A DNA stretch of 64,000 nt from Planococcus citri (Eukaryota; Arthropoda; Insecta; Hemiptera; Pseudococcidae), in contig NC_088679.1 in NCBI RefSeq assembly GCF_950023065.1, forward strand, positions 29,078,001 through 29,142,000, given 5' to 3'. The position numbers were made by a program, and so were the translations under genes. The stretch's first letter is position 1; each line of letters begins with the position of its first letter. Shown in pieces: positions 14,343-23,124 of the stretch. Under the pieces are notes generated by a model that did no database searches, had not been told where the DNA came from, and saw only the letters and a program-made list of their open reading frames with translations.

Positions 14343-14362
14343 ACTGCCCCTCCGTACTTTGC
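14343..14362 (-). promoter_or_regulatory. Second, internal copy of the polypurine motif
   Basis: The 18 bp GCCCCTCCGTACTTTGCT at 14345-14362 matches GCCCCTTCGTACTTTGCT at 14215-14232 with one change, 130 bp apart. In element sense this is GTACGGAGGGGCAGT. It could be an auxiliary priming site, comparable in idea to a central polypurine tract, or a relic of a duplication at the LTR edge. Confidence 0.4.
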
Positions 14363-15722
14363 TGCATTAAGCTGCAGACTAATTTGGAGTAAAGGAATTT
14401 TATATATTAAAAAAAAAAATTGCCAAATGTGGGTCGGAGGCGTGAAATTTCAATGGTGAAGTGATTATGACATTTGAGTTCCTGAACATTCATTAACCCA
14501 ACGTGCACAACTTGGTGAAGATGGAACACTATTGAGCAATCAATGCCCAAGAAGGATCAAATGGAATAGTCAAAACACGACAGGATCGAAAAGATAGACT
14601 TTGGAGGTAATATGCAAAAGATGGAACTTGCTTAGTTTTTGAGAGAAAAAATTTTGAAAGTTGGAAAAATTTGGAAAAATTAAAGAATGGGGTTATTTTA
14701 AGAAGATTGATGATGCTCTTATAATGGGTGAATCGTGCGAAGCTCTTTACCTAGGTGGAACTAATCACTGTAGGTCAGTGTTCGCACTGCAAACTGGGTA
14801 AGTCATGTAGTGATGTGTGATCTTTAAACTATTGTTATTTTTGTGTTCTTTAGAAAATTTAAGGTTCCTGCATAATGAAGAAATTGATGGTATTGTATGT
14901 TTTACGTTACAATTTTAGTATAGCTATTGTTTTTTGTTTGAATTTTGTTACTAATCGAAAATTGTTTTGCTTTTTTGTTTCAGATATGAAGAAAGAAGAG
15001 AATGAAAATTTGAAAAAATAATCGCGGAAAAAATGAAAATTTTGAAGATGTTTTGCAGGTGAAAAAAAAATTTTACGTTAAATGTGCTATTGAGCGGATA
15101 CTTGAGTGAACGATGTCAACGAGAGAGATAGCTTAAGTACACAATATTTGTAAATAAGTAGATGTACAACTTAAGAAATAATTTTGAACTTTTGGTTAAA
15201 AAAAAAGGTTTTAAGAGAAAAGTGGGACATATGAGTTATCAGCATATTCAAGCATATGCTTGTTGATGCTTAAAAATATAAAGAATACATAATTCAAAAG
15301 GGTCAAAAAAAAAGAAAATTAAAGGAAATATGGAAATTTTTGAAAAAATTTGAAAAAAAAAAAAATTTTTGGGAAAAAACGGTTACAAATTTTTCGCGGT
15401 TGACTTGAATGGATTGGGAAAATTTTGGATGTTAAAAGAAAATCAAAAAAAAATTAGAAAATATCAAAAAGAGAAAAAAAAAATATAAAATAAAGTGGTA
15501 TGTATACAAAACACTTAATCTTGATTTTGATAAAATTATTCGATAGTTTGTACATCTTACATATGGTGCAGTGTCAGTAGTAAAAAAAAATTTAAGAGGA
15601 AATGTTTTTCTATGACATATCTATACATTCATGTAGATATACAATCAGTGCATTTTTTATGCTTAGGTGGTAGTTTTGTATAATGATAATTGTAAAATTG
15701 ATGTTGAATATTAATATTTTAT
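14363..15722. other. Non-coding 3' region of the element
   Basis: AT-rich sequence with homopolymer runs and no convincing reading frame on either strand. The 14-bp palindrome CAAGCATATGCTTG lies near 15250, and a weaker ACAAG/CTTGT hairpin near 15800 has a similar CATATA loop. On the plus strand there are splice-like sequences (donor near 14795, acceptor TTTTTGTTTCAG ending near 14983), but the plus strand is T-rich throughout and these may be chance. Confidence 0.5.
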
Positions 15723-15827
15723 TTATTTCAGGATGCAATATTTGGAGATTGAGTCGTATGAGTCATAACGTTGAGCCTGCTGCGATCGTGTTACAAGCAT
15801 ATACTTGTATAAATGATTGGTTTTGAT
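15723..15827 (-). CDS. Candidate terminal exon, possible relative of the small spliced gene
   Basis: On the minus strand CTAACCTTGAGTATTTTCGCAG gives a branch-point-like CTAAC and a strong acceptor. From there 34 codons are open in phase 0 to a TAA. The peptide contains TNHL and LVTR close together and a CILK near its end. The last exon of the gene at 21262-21722 has TNHLVTR followed by CVK, so the two may be paralogous terminal exons. A second frame of the exon is also open for about 20 codons. No upstream exon with matching phase was identified, so gene structure and product are unknown. Seen: acceptor and open frame. Inferred: kinship. Confidence 0.35.
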   Translation of the reverse strand: MKTNHLYKYMLVTRSQQAQRYDSYDSISKYCILK

Positions 15828-15976
15828 CTGCGAAAATACTCAAGGTTAGTACACCGTATTACTTCTATTTTAGTTTATCGTATATTAATTTAGAATTAGA
15901 TTTAGAATTTTGACTGAGATGTATCTGTCTCTGTTGAAAGCTGTAAGAACAATTATTCTTAAAGTCTGCTAAAATG

Positions 15977-16207
15977 CTAAAAATTTGAAAAGAGAAAATT
16001 CCGAAAATAATCAAAATTTTGCTTTTGCATATACAAAAGGTTCTTTTTTGAAAATTCCAAAATATGGTCGATAGGCTGGTGAGGTGATGAAATGAAATAA
16101 TAGATTCTGGTTCCTTCTAATACTGCTTTGCTGTTTATTAAAAAACAAAATATGTTTATTATTATTAACAAAAGTCCTGTATAAAGAAAAATATTAACAA
16201 AAAACAT
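15977..16207 (-). CDS. Hypothetical 76-aa ORF with a membrane-like segment
   Basis: ATG at 16205-16207, stop at 15977-15979, 76 codons, starting 145 nt downstream of the 778-aa ORF's stop. The first 25 residues include a strongly hydrophobic stretch (LLLIIINIFCFLI). The last 50 are mixed and look more coding-like. An acceptor-like TTTTTTAATAAACAG ends at 16131, so the real coding unit may be a 50-codon terminal exon (15977-16130, entering in phase 2) rather than the whole frame; the phase 0 frame from that acceptor is also open for about 40 codons. No similarity recognised. It could be an artefact of AT-rich sequence. Confidence 0.28.
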   Translation of the reverse strand: MFFVNIFLYTGLLLIIINIFCFLINSKAVLEGTRIYYFISSPHQPIDHILEFSKKNLLYMQKQNFDYFRNFLFSNF

Positions 16208-16352
16208 CAATTTTTTGGCTAAAAAATTAGTTTAACTAAAAAATACGATTCGTTACAAACGAAAAATGAAATTATAAAAAATAAAATATTGTCCTAATTA
16301 GACATAGAAATAAACTAAATTAAAAAAAAAATCGATACAATACAACTTGTTT

Positions 16353-18689
16353 TTAGTCGAGGGATTTTTGCTTTTCAGCGTCATCGTCGGGTTTTTTATT
16401 TTCATCGATATCGACATGGGGGGTCTCAGGTGGATTTTCGATTAAATCGAGAACGTGACTGGCAGCTTCCTCGAATTCATCTCCTTCGTTGATTGACTCC
16501 AGCCATGTTGATGCTGTGCTGGGTTCTGAGATATTTTCATCCGTTTGAGAAGTATCAGACGCATCTTGCGTCTGCTGCTGCTGCTGTACGGATGAAGCTT
16601 TATCAGGTGAATTTACCGATAAGTTGGACACGTCTGGGATGGTGGGTGACGGTTGAGGTGTCGAGCAGGTTGGTCGAGGATTTTTTGCCATGTTTTTCTT
16701 GCAAAGTTGATCGAAGACCTCTGTTTGAAGATAAATGTCATTGACATCACCCTTGTTGACAGAATCGACGAAAGCTTCGATATCAGCTGTATGCTGTTGT
16801 AGTCGCTGATTTTCTTCTCGCTCGATTTCAGCTTCTTTTTGCTGCTGCGATTGGCGGTTTTTAATGAATTCCTCGCGCTTTTTCTCTTCTTCGTTGGCTT
16901 TGATCGATTTTACCACGGTGATGATGGCGTTGCCAACTTGCTGCGACGAAAAGATGTGAGTTGGGGTTGTGGTGATTGAAGAGTTGCCTACGATCGTATT
17001 TGCGGAGTCGTTGGTCGTATCGTTGGTAGAAGTGGAGGCTGGCTCATCTTCTTGCATTCGTTCGGTTCCTGCAGCCTGGGCATTTTGTTCTTGGTTTGCG
17101 GCGTTCTCTGCAGCTTGTGCTGCGGCCTGCGCTGCACGAAGGGCAGAGGGACGAGGTTGCAGTGGTGGAATAAACCGTTCGTGTATTCGATTGGCAATTT
17201 CTCTGTAGTCTTCGTCGTCGTAATATGGCCCGCATTCGTCATAATAGGCATGACCATTGTGCATGTCTTCAAATAGGTTTGCGATATTTGTCATCGTTAT
17301 GTTGAATTCCGCTTCCCAGTTGGTATCTAAGGCCCTCGTGATATTTTCATGCGTATGCAGGTAATTTGATCGAGGGGGAAGGGGAAGAAGTGGTGCGAGG
17401 ATTATTTCGGTTGCTCCAAGGTTTTGAAGAGTCGTTGTCAGCTCGCTGAGTTGGTTTTTGAATTCTTGGAATCCTGTTCCCTCGTGAACATCAAAATTCC
17501 CGATGGACAGCATTACTCTTTTTGGAAAACCTTCTTCTTTGTCGAATTCACTGAGGTAGGCAGCTAAATCTTTCAGGAGCAGATCTCTTCTGTACATGTC
17601 GTTGTCGAGATATTTTTTGTATTTTTTATCTTTTCCAAGGAATCGAACCAAAGAAGCCATGTGTCCGTCGCCCATTAATAAGATATCATACGCGAACCAA
17701 GCGCCAACATATTTGTTTTCACCCATTTGGTATCCGGCTGCCGTAAAATCGTGTGGGTAGGAATTCATCGGATAATAGGGTTTCAATTCGGTGGACTCGG
17801 TACCCCAACGCTTGCGGTAGCGGTTGTGGTAATTCCCTTTATTTCCCGGCGTCCCTTTAATCTGCTTCGGTTGTGGTTGGGGGTTTTTGTTCGATTTTGA
17901 TTTCTTCTTTGAACGGCGGGGGGAGGGTGGTTGTTGGTAGTTATCGGTGCTGTTATCGGTAGATGGGCTTTCTCTCCCTCGTTTGCTGCCTGCGTTGTCG
18001 CTCGAAGTGTCGCGAGTAGATGGTTCTCGGCGGGGCTGCGGTTGCGGGGGGGTTGGTCGAAATTGGGTTGACATTCCACTGGGACCGGATGTTTCAAAAG
18101 GTGGCTGGTCTCTGTCGAAATGGAAACTGTGTCGAATCGGCATTTGGATGGTATTCCATTGAGATGGATGCTGAATTGGAGCTGTGTTCGGTGGAGCGAA
18201 GTTTTTGAAAAATTCAGATGAAGTTAGTCGATTGATTCGCTGGTTTATTAGACGGTTGTATTTTTCGGTAGTCCTCGCGGTCTCGTCTACAGCATCGAGT
18301 AATCGAATTTTTAGGCTGTTTATTTCTTCATCCATTGCCACGATTCTTGCCTCCAGTTGTCGGTTCATGTCGTTTACCATGTCGAATTCGGTTTGATCTA
18401 CCTGCGGCTGGATCTGCCGTTCGGGCGGAGGCGGAGCCGGCTGTAGCGGTTCGTATGTATTATACGCGAAATTGATCTTTGAGAAATCGGTTGCCGCCAG
18501 GGAACGGGTACATCCTGGGTGTGCACAACGGTCCATTCGAGGGTTTCGGTGCGGAGCTGCCTGAATAAATCTGTTGACACACTGTTGATGATAAACGTGA
18601 TGACAAACCGATATATGGAGCTGATTGAATTGCGTGAATGGGAACAGTGGTTCGCCACATTTTGCACAAATCGTTCTATATCGACTCAT
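16353..18689 (-). CDS. RING-like / coiled-coil / SGNH-like protein, 778 aa
   Basis: The start chosen is the ATG at 18689, 12 nt after a strong acceptor (CTAACCAAAATGTTTCAG) at 18702; an ATG overlapping that acceptor (18710) would add 7 residues. In order: a RING-like zinc finger at residues 8-60 (Cys8, Cys11, Cys29, His31, His34, Cys37, Cys55, Cys60, the last pair spaced CX4C), a Pro-rich link, a coiled coil at about 97-158, a Lys/Arg-rich RNA-binding-like stretch at 220-296, an SGNH-hydrolase-like domain at about 325-505, an Ala/Gln segment, a charged helix at 595-640, and a Gln/Ser/Thr-rich acidic tail. In the SGNH domain the nucleophile block reads MGDGH (Ser to Gly at 342), the GN oxyanion block is present (397-398), and the final Asp/His block reads CGPYY, so it is probably catalytically dead. 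Zinc finger, coiled coil and esterase-like order recalls ORF1 proteins of CR1/L2 LINEs; homology is not shown here. Likely role by inference: RNA binding or particle formation. Confidence 0.85.
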   Translation of the reverse strand: MSRYRTICAKCGEPLFPFTQFNQLHISVCHHVYHQQCVNRFIQAAPHRNPRMDRCAHPGCTRSLAATDFSKINFAYNTYEPLQPAPPPPERQIQPQVDQTEFDMVNDMNRQLEARIVAMDEEINSLKIRLLDAVDETARTTEKYNRLINQRINRLTSSEFFKNFAPPNTAPIQHPSQWNTIQMPIRHSFHFDRDQPPFETSGPSGMSTQFRPTPPQPQPRREPSTRDTSSDNAGSKRGRESPSTDNSTDNYQQPPSPRRSKKKSKSNKNPQPQPKQIKGTPGNKGNYHNRYRKRWGTESTELKPYYPMNSYPHDFTAAGYQMGENKYVGAWFAYDILLMGDGHMASLVRFLGKDKKYKKYLDNDMYRRDLLLKDLAAYLSEFDKEEGFPKRVMLSIGNFDVHEGTGFQEFKNQLSELTTTLQNLGATEIILAPLLPLPPRSNYLHTHENITRALDTNWEAEFNITMTNIANLFEDMHNGHAYYDECGPYYDDEDYREIANRIHERFIPPLQPRPSALRAAQAAAQAAENAANQEQNAQAAGTERMQEDEPASTSTNDTTNDSANTIVGNSSITTTPTHIFSSQQVGNAIITVVKSIKANEEEKKREEFIKNRQSQQQKEAEIEREENQRLQQHTADIEAFVDSVNKGDVNDIYLQTEVFDQLCKKNMAKNPRPTCSTPQPSPTIPDVSNLSVNSPDKASSVQQQQQTQDASDTSQTDENISEPSTASTWLESINEGDEFEEAASHVLDLIENPPETPHVDIDENKKPDDDAEKQKSLD

Positions 18690-18701
18690 TTCTTCTTCTT
18701 T

Positions 18702-18883
18702 CTGAAACATTTTGGTTAGGACACACAAAAAACACACAAAAATACACACGACAAAATTAGTGAAATATTCTAAAAAAAAATTTGGATTTTACTTTTGGAT
18801 CTTTTCTTACTCGTCTTGAATTAAAGCTGATATTTACTCGAGTTCTCGTTATCTAATATCACCTGGATATTATACGTATTAAA
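18702..18883 (-). other. Probable 5' UTR exon and 109-bp intron of the RING/SGNH gene
   Basis: On the minus strand an acceptor (TTTCTGTTCACAG) at 18884-18885 is followed by a 73-nt segment with no ATG (18811-18883), then the donor GTAAGAAAAG. A 109-bp intron follows (18702-18810) containing a good branch point CCTAACC just before its TTTCAG. The absence of ATG in the exon and the intron size, close to the 80 and 90 bp of the small gene, support a spliced leader for this ORF. Confidence 0.5.
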
Positions 18884-20123
18884 CTGTGAACAGAAATCAG
18901 AGAAAATTACCATCTTTAATTAGTATGATTTTAAAAAGAATTATTTTTGTCGTAAAATTGACCTTCCTTCTTGTTATGCCAAAGTGGGGGTAAGGAAGGT
19001 ATGGGGGGAAGGGAAAAAAGTAAGAAAGTTGAGAGAAAAAAAAAAATCATTTTTGGTAGTTGTTTTATTTTGCCAAAAGGGTACAACTATGTATTATTGG
19101 CAACGTTGCGATCGAGTGCTTGTTGACGTTGCCATTTTTGTGAAATTTTGAATCGAAAGTAAAAATTTTGAATTTTTGATTTATTTTTAGGTACTAATTT
19201 TGATATAGTTGGTAGTTTTAGTTATTTATTTGTATGTGTATTTTGTAGCCTTTTTTATGTATAACTAATTTTTTGTGGTATTTTTATTTTGTTTCAGAAA
19301 TGATTTTCGACAGTTTTTTGGTTTTGATGGAATTTTGACAGAGTTCCACAAAATGTGTATCAAAAGTATCCTTTTGTTGATTTTATTAGTTAGTTATTTC
19401 TATATTTTTCCTATTTTTAGAAAAACTATATGTTATTTATTAGTTAGTTAATTAATTAATTAATCAAGTTTCCTTAACTAATCAATTTTAGTTATTTGGT
19501 TCCTGTTTTTAGCAGCTGGAAATTCTAAGCTAAGTATTGATTTTCCTCATACTTTACTCAGAACTCTGAGTTATTTCTTTCCTCATTCGCTTTATTTTTG
19601 TTTATAGGTTTTATTCGTTTGAACATTCATTCGAGAAAAAAAAGAGTCACTTTTACTGATTTTTCGAACTTTTAGAGCTAAAGTGCTGAAGTCATTCGTC
19701 GATCACTTTTCAGGTAAATACTCAATTTTCTCATTCTTCTTTTTATCAATCATTTTTCACACTTTTACTCGATCAACTTTTGTGCATTGCTTTCTGTTTT
19801 TAGGATCGAGGCTGTCCATATTGCTCATAATTGACTGATTATGTGTGATCGTGACTAAAAAAGAAAATTTTCTTCATTTCTCCTCATTCACTGTTCTTTT
19901 GTATTTTTGTATTTTATGTTTTACTGTAATTTTTGATTTTTATGCCAAGGTAAAAAAAAAAAAAAAAAAAAAAAATGGAAACTGAATAAAATTTTTGGGC
20001 CATGAATAATTTTGTTGAAGTTTGAGTTAGATTTGAAGGTATAATGAAGAAATAAGAACAGATAGTTGAAAAAGAAAAAATTAGAATATAATTAAGAAAT
20101 CAAATTTTTCACCGGAACACCTG
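18884..20123. other. Hairpin-containing non-coding region
   Basis: No supported coding sequence. A perfect 9-bp stem pairs 18961-18969 (ACCTTCCTT) with 18992-19000. An 8-bp stem pairs 19098-19105 with 19127-19134 (TGGCAACG/CGTTGCCA). A run of about 23 A lies at about 19952-19974. The plus strand is T-rich and shows several acceptor-like TTTTTAG/TTTCAG sites (for example before 19299 and 19802) and a CAG/GTAAAT donor near 19712, without an open frame. Confidence 0.5.
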
Positions 20124-20490
20124 ATTCGACATCATCGAATTTGTGACATTATAAAGATACAATTTATTCTTGTTGACACCATCATCAAGAAAAAAATTTA
20201 AAAAAAATTGAAGACTTTGAACGAAAAATGATATACGCGGCGCAACATAGATACATTTGACATCGTTGAAATTTAAAGAGAAAAAAAAATTACATCATGC
20301 GGTGCAATATAAGTAGAAGATAGAAACTCCAAATTCGACACCATCGAATTTGCTAATTACATCGCGGCGCAATACAATTTTTTCTACTTCTAACGACACC
20401 ATCGTTAAAATTAAAAAAATTAAAGAAAAGTTATAAATTGAAAAAGAAAGAAGGAGAAAGAAGAATAATACTACACGCGGCGCTGTACAT
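20124..20490. repeat. Array of small hairpins with constant CACCA/CATCA loop
   Basis: Five hairpins share a five-base loop closed by GA/TC, but their stems differ. They are ATTCGA/TCGAAT at 20124-20140 (loop CATCA), CTTGTTGA/TCATCAAG at 20169-20189 (7 of 8 pairs), a weaker one at about 20254-20272, AAATTCGA/TCGAATTT at 20331-20351, and TAACGA/TCGTTA at 20391-20407. Between and after them GCGGCGCAA-like blocks recur near 20238, 20299, 20354 and 20475. A sixth hairpin of the same type, GAATGA/TCATTC around CACCA, lies at 21044-21060. Stem changes are compensated on both sides, as expected for selected RNA or DNA secondary structure. Confidence 0.7.
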
Positions 20491-20681
20491 TTTTCTATTC
20501 GTTAGCGGGAATTTTTGTAAAAAACTAAAAAAATTTTAAAAAAATATTTGTTTTGGCAAAGTGCATTTAACATCGATCGAATTTTGAATATTATTGCCAA
20601 AAATTTAGCCAAAGTGCCCAGAATACGTTGTATTTTAGATCGATGCAAATTTTTTGAGCAGAATCGATTTTTGAGATTTTT

Positions 20682-20794
20682 ATTTCTAGATCATAAGGCC
20701 GAAAAATCAGAAGGTTGATTGAAACTGAAAAAAGGTGGAAAATTTAGTGTTCGAGTTTTATTCTTTTCAGTCAATCATTTGGTGATCTAGAAAT
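20682..20794. repeat. Long inverted repeat (perfect 12-bp outer stem)
   Basis: ATTTCTAGATCA at 20682-20693 pairs perfectly with TGATCTAGAAAT at 20783-20794. Inside it, TTGATTGAAACTGAAAA (20715-20731) pairs with TTTTCAGTCAATCA (20764-20777), with one bulged base. Function unknown; it sits between the two hairpin arrays. Confidence 0.65.
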
Positions 20795-20839
20795 TTTATT
20801 AGTTTCAAAGTAAAAAAAAATATAAAGAAAATCATTTTT

Positions 20840-20915
20840 GAAGGAGGTTACTATGATCGTAGAGTAGCTTCCTTCATTTAAGATCTACGTGAGGTCACCA
20901 ACCATCACGTAGGTC
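20840..20915. repeat. Two adjacent hairpins with G-U compatible pairs
   Basis: Stem 1 pairs 20840-20852 with 20863-20875: 13 pairs, two of them wobbles, loop ATGATCGTAG. Stem 2 pairs 20882-20892 with 20905-20915: 11 pairs, one wobble. Of the three wobbles across the two stems, two are G-U on the plus strand's RNA and become A-C on the minus strand, so part of the fine structure may favour one strand. Confidence 0.65.
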
Positions 20916-21005
20916 ATTTTAGTTTAATCATTTTTGTTGCTCAGTGACATGCCCGTTCATGTATGAGTTTACCTTTTGAAATATTAATTGCTGAGATTAA
21001 TACTT

Positions 21006-21127
21006 CTTTACCTTTGAGAAGTACCTCCCAGTCAGTCACCCAGGAATGACACCATCATTCGCTGAGTGTGTAGTCTTTCAACTTATTGAAAAGCTACCTG
21101 ACTGCGAGGTAAGTCTCAAAGGCAAAG
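21006..21127. repeat. 30-bp stem enclosing a multibranch structure
   Basis: 21006-21035 and 21098-21127 are inverted copies matching at 26 of 30 positions. The 62-nt interior holds the CACCA-loop hairpin 21044-21060, itself extended by a CACCCAG/CTGAGTG outer stem, and a second hairpin built on CTTTCAA/TTGAAAAG. The structure lies 135 bp beyond the stop codon of the small three-exon gene. A neighbouring TATTAAT/ATTAATA hairpin lies at about 20982-21002. Confidence 0.7.
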
Positions 21128-21261
21128 GTTACAATTTTTGATAAAAGGGAAAAAAGATAACTTATATGTCTATTTCATATATAAAGAAAAACGAATCGAT
21201 TTGAGAAATTTAAGAGCATAAAGAATTTTGACATTTAGCTTGCAGCTTTTTCAGCGACGCG

Positions 21262-21722
21262 TTATCGTTTGGCTACCGCTACAATTTTATCTTTATGAAG
21301 AGTGATTCCTCTCCATTCAAATTGGTTGGGCTCTCCGAGTTTCACGCATAAAGCCCACCATTTATTGTCTCTGGTTACTAGGTGATTCGTAACCCATGCT
21401 AAACATAAAATGTAATCTTTAGTATCTTAAGTCACTTTCTTTCTGTTTTTTCTCATTACTTCTGATTATTACACTCACTCTTTCCTCCATCTGAGTCGGT
21501 AACCGGATACGTGTTTACCTTGCGACTAAGAATACTTCTACTCTTAATTTCATCCGTAGGTAGATGATCTAAAATAATGTACGATCTTTTTTAAAGTAAT
21601 TGCTTTAAATGAAGATCACTATTTTGATCTGAGAGATTTAGATTATGATATTACTTACGTTTCTTCTCAAATATAAACATCGTTGACGTAGTCTTCTCTT
21701 GCACTTGTGACACTAAAGGCAT
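21262..21722 (-). CDS. Small three-exon gene, 96 aa, unknown function
   Basis: Exons on the minus strand are 21659-21722, 21479-21568 and 21262-21398. The introns are 90 bp (GTAAGTAA...ATTATTTTAG) and 80 bp (GTGAGTGT...TTATGTTTAG, with a TACTAAAG branch-like site). Both junctions are phase 1, and the total of 291 nt is exactly 97 codons including the TAA. The reading frame starts with ATG preceded by CCGGAAAA. The product is small and basic, without cysteine motifs, signal peptide or membrane segment; the last exon is rich in Trp (WVTNHLVTR, KWWALCVK). No family recognised. It lies between the two large genes on the same strand. Three good splice signals with matching phases and open frames in AT-rich DNA are hard to explain by chance. 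Seen: signals and frame. Inferred: that it is expressed. Confidence 0.65.
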
Positions 21723-22405
21723 TTTTCCGGTTTTTTCAATAGTTTTTGATTAAAAGAACATTCAAAATACTTAATTAATCGTATGAAATTCGCAAAGATC
21801 AAAGAACAATTCGCAAATGGTGAAATTATGAAGTGTGATTTGATAAAAAAGTTTTATCAGTTTTGTTTTTGCGAAACTGGTTCTATTGGGGGTGCGCGAA
21901 GTTCAAGCTTTTGATTGGTCGTGATCGTTTCGGATCAGTGACGTTTTTCACCACCTGAAATGCATTTTTTGCAAAAAATTTTTATTTTTTAAATTTTTTA
22001 ACTTTGAATTTTCGAAAAGTGAATTTTTTAGTTTTTCTAGGGTCACTAAATGATTGGGGATGATCGAAAGAATTATTTTACACGGTTTTATAATTTTTGG
22101 GGTGTTCATTTCAGACTATTTCGAAGAAATCTTCTAAAAATGAGCACCTTAGGGGCTTATTCTTTGAATCAAATTTTGGTAATGGATTTTTACGATGAAA
22201 AAAGTATTTTAGAATTTTTAAATTAATTAATTTTGAATTTTGAACGTTGTCAAATAGTTTTTTATCGAAAGGGTTGAATTTTGGAATGACTAAAGTGGTT
22301 TTTAGTTTGATTTTTTAACAAAAGATCCGAAAATGGGCTGATTTAGAATTCTGAAAAATGAAATACAGTTTTGAAAATGGATATTTACGATGAAAGCAAT
22401 TGTTT
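21723..22405. other. Upstream region of the small gene, non-coding
   Basis: No supported ORF. In element sense the 240 nt before the small gene contain two CCAAT-like boxes (ACCAATC, CCCAATAG) and acceptor-like sites such as TGCATTTCAG near 21955. A separate promoter cannot be told from splicing of an LTR-driven transcript. An acceptor TTTCATTTTTCAG near 22353 opens a 16-codon frame, an alternative terminal exon for the gene to its right. Confidence 0.4.
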
Positions 22406-22886
22406 TTATTTTTTGAGAACTGAATTTTGGGATTTTGAAAGTTGCCAAATAGTTATCTCTTCGAAGGATCCTAGTATTAGGCTGAAAAAATGAATTTTGA
22501 GTTGATTTTTGAAAAAATATCTCGAAGAGAAGTGATTTTGAAAAATGGAAAATTGAAAATTGAAGTTTAAAATCATTTTTGAATCATTCTGTGTTGAACT
22601 TTGACTATTTCCTACGAGTAAATTCTACCTTGAGTATTCTATTCTGAATTTTGATGAGTTTGAGGGTAGTATGCATTCACATACTAACTCTCACCTGATT
22701 GAAAAAATGAATTTTTCAAGCAGAATCGATTTGAAAAATAAATTCAGACATGAAAATGCATCGAAGCTAATCTGATTACTATCACCGAAAATATTTTCTC
22801 GCAAGGTTTTTTGAACTTTTAACCTATAATTGAAAGGTGAATGCCTTTTTCTTACGCTCGTAACCAGTTCTCTTAACTTCATTCAG
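22406..22886 (-). CDS. Candidate two-exon small gene, about 87 aa
   Basis: A strong acceptor (ACCTTTCAG) precedes 22886. The ATG is at 22880-22882, and 62 codons follow before a CAG/GTGAGAG donor at 22695/22694 (phase 2). The first downstream acceptor, CATTTTTTCAG ending at 22482, opens a 24-codon frame in the matching phase, ending with TAA at 22406-22408. The N-terminal half is basic (MKLRELVTSVRKRH) and the rest is Phe/Ile-rich. No similarity recognised. A second frame is open for 19 codons from the same acceptor, and a short internal donor (GTAAGAAAA) follows codon 9. The model is therefore one of several. Confidence 0.33.
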
Positions 22887-22947
22887 CTGAAAGGTCAATG
22901 TACATATGTGTGTACACAGACTACCGTACAGAAAAGAGGGTGAACGT

Positions 22948-22978
22948 TTCATTCATAAAAACTAGTTTTATGAATGAA
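22948..22978. repeat. Perfect 13-bp hairpin, 5-nt loop
   Basis: TTCATTCATAAAA (22948-22960), loop ACTAG, then the exact complement TTTTATGAATGAA (22966-22978). A TGTAC/GTACA hairpin lies just to its left, near 22899-22916. Confidence 0.75.
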
Positions 22979-23124
22979 CCTTGAGTTCCAGCTGCTTGTT
23001 ATACGTTCCTGTTAGGTGGTCTGTTTAGTTATAGTTAGGGTAGGTCGACGTTATTGTTACGAGTATTTGTTTTGGAAAAGACTGGATGTTTTCTTAGAAA
23101 TGGTTCGTTGAACATTTTTATACT

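Noticed and set aside
14117..14344. 75-codon ORF across the polypurine tract and LTR border
   Set aside because: It starts at GTG and spans regulatory sequence.
16493..18719. Several 60-100-codon frames inside the 778-aa gene, both strands
   Set aside because: Shadow frames of a well-supported coding region.
14790..19860. Plus-strand exons suggested by TTTTTAG/TTTCAG and GTAAGT-like sites
   Set aside because: The plus strand is strongly T-rich here, which produces acceptor-like tracts by chance. The candidate exons have stops in all frames. A non-coding antisense transcript cannot be excluded.
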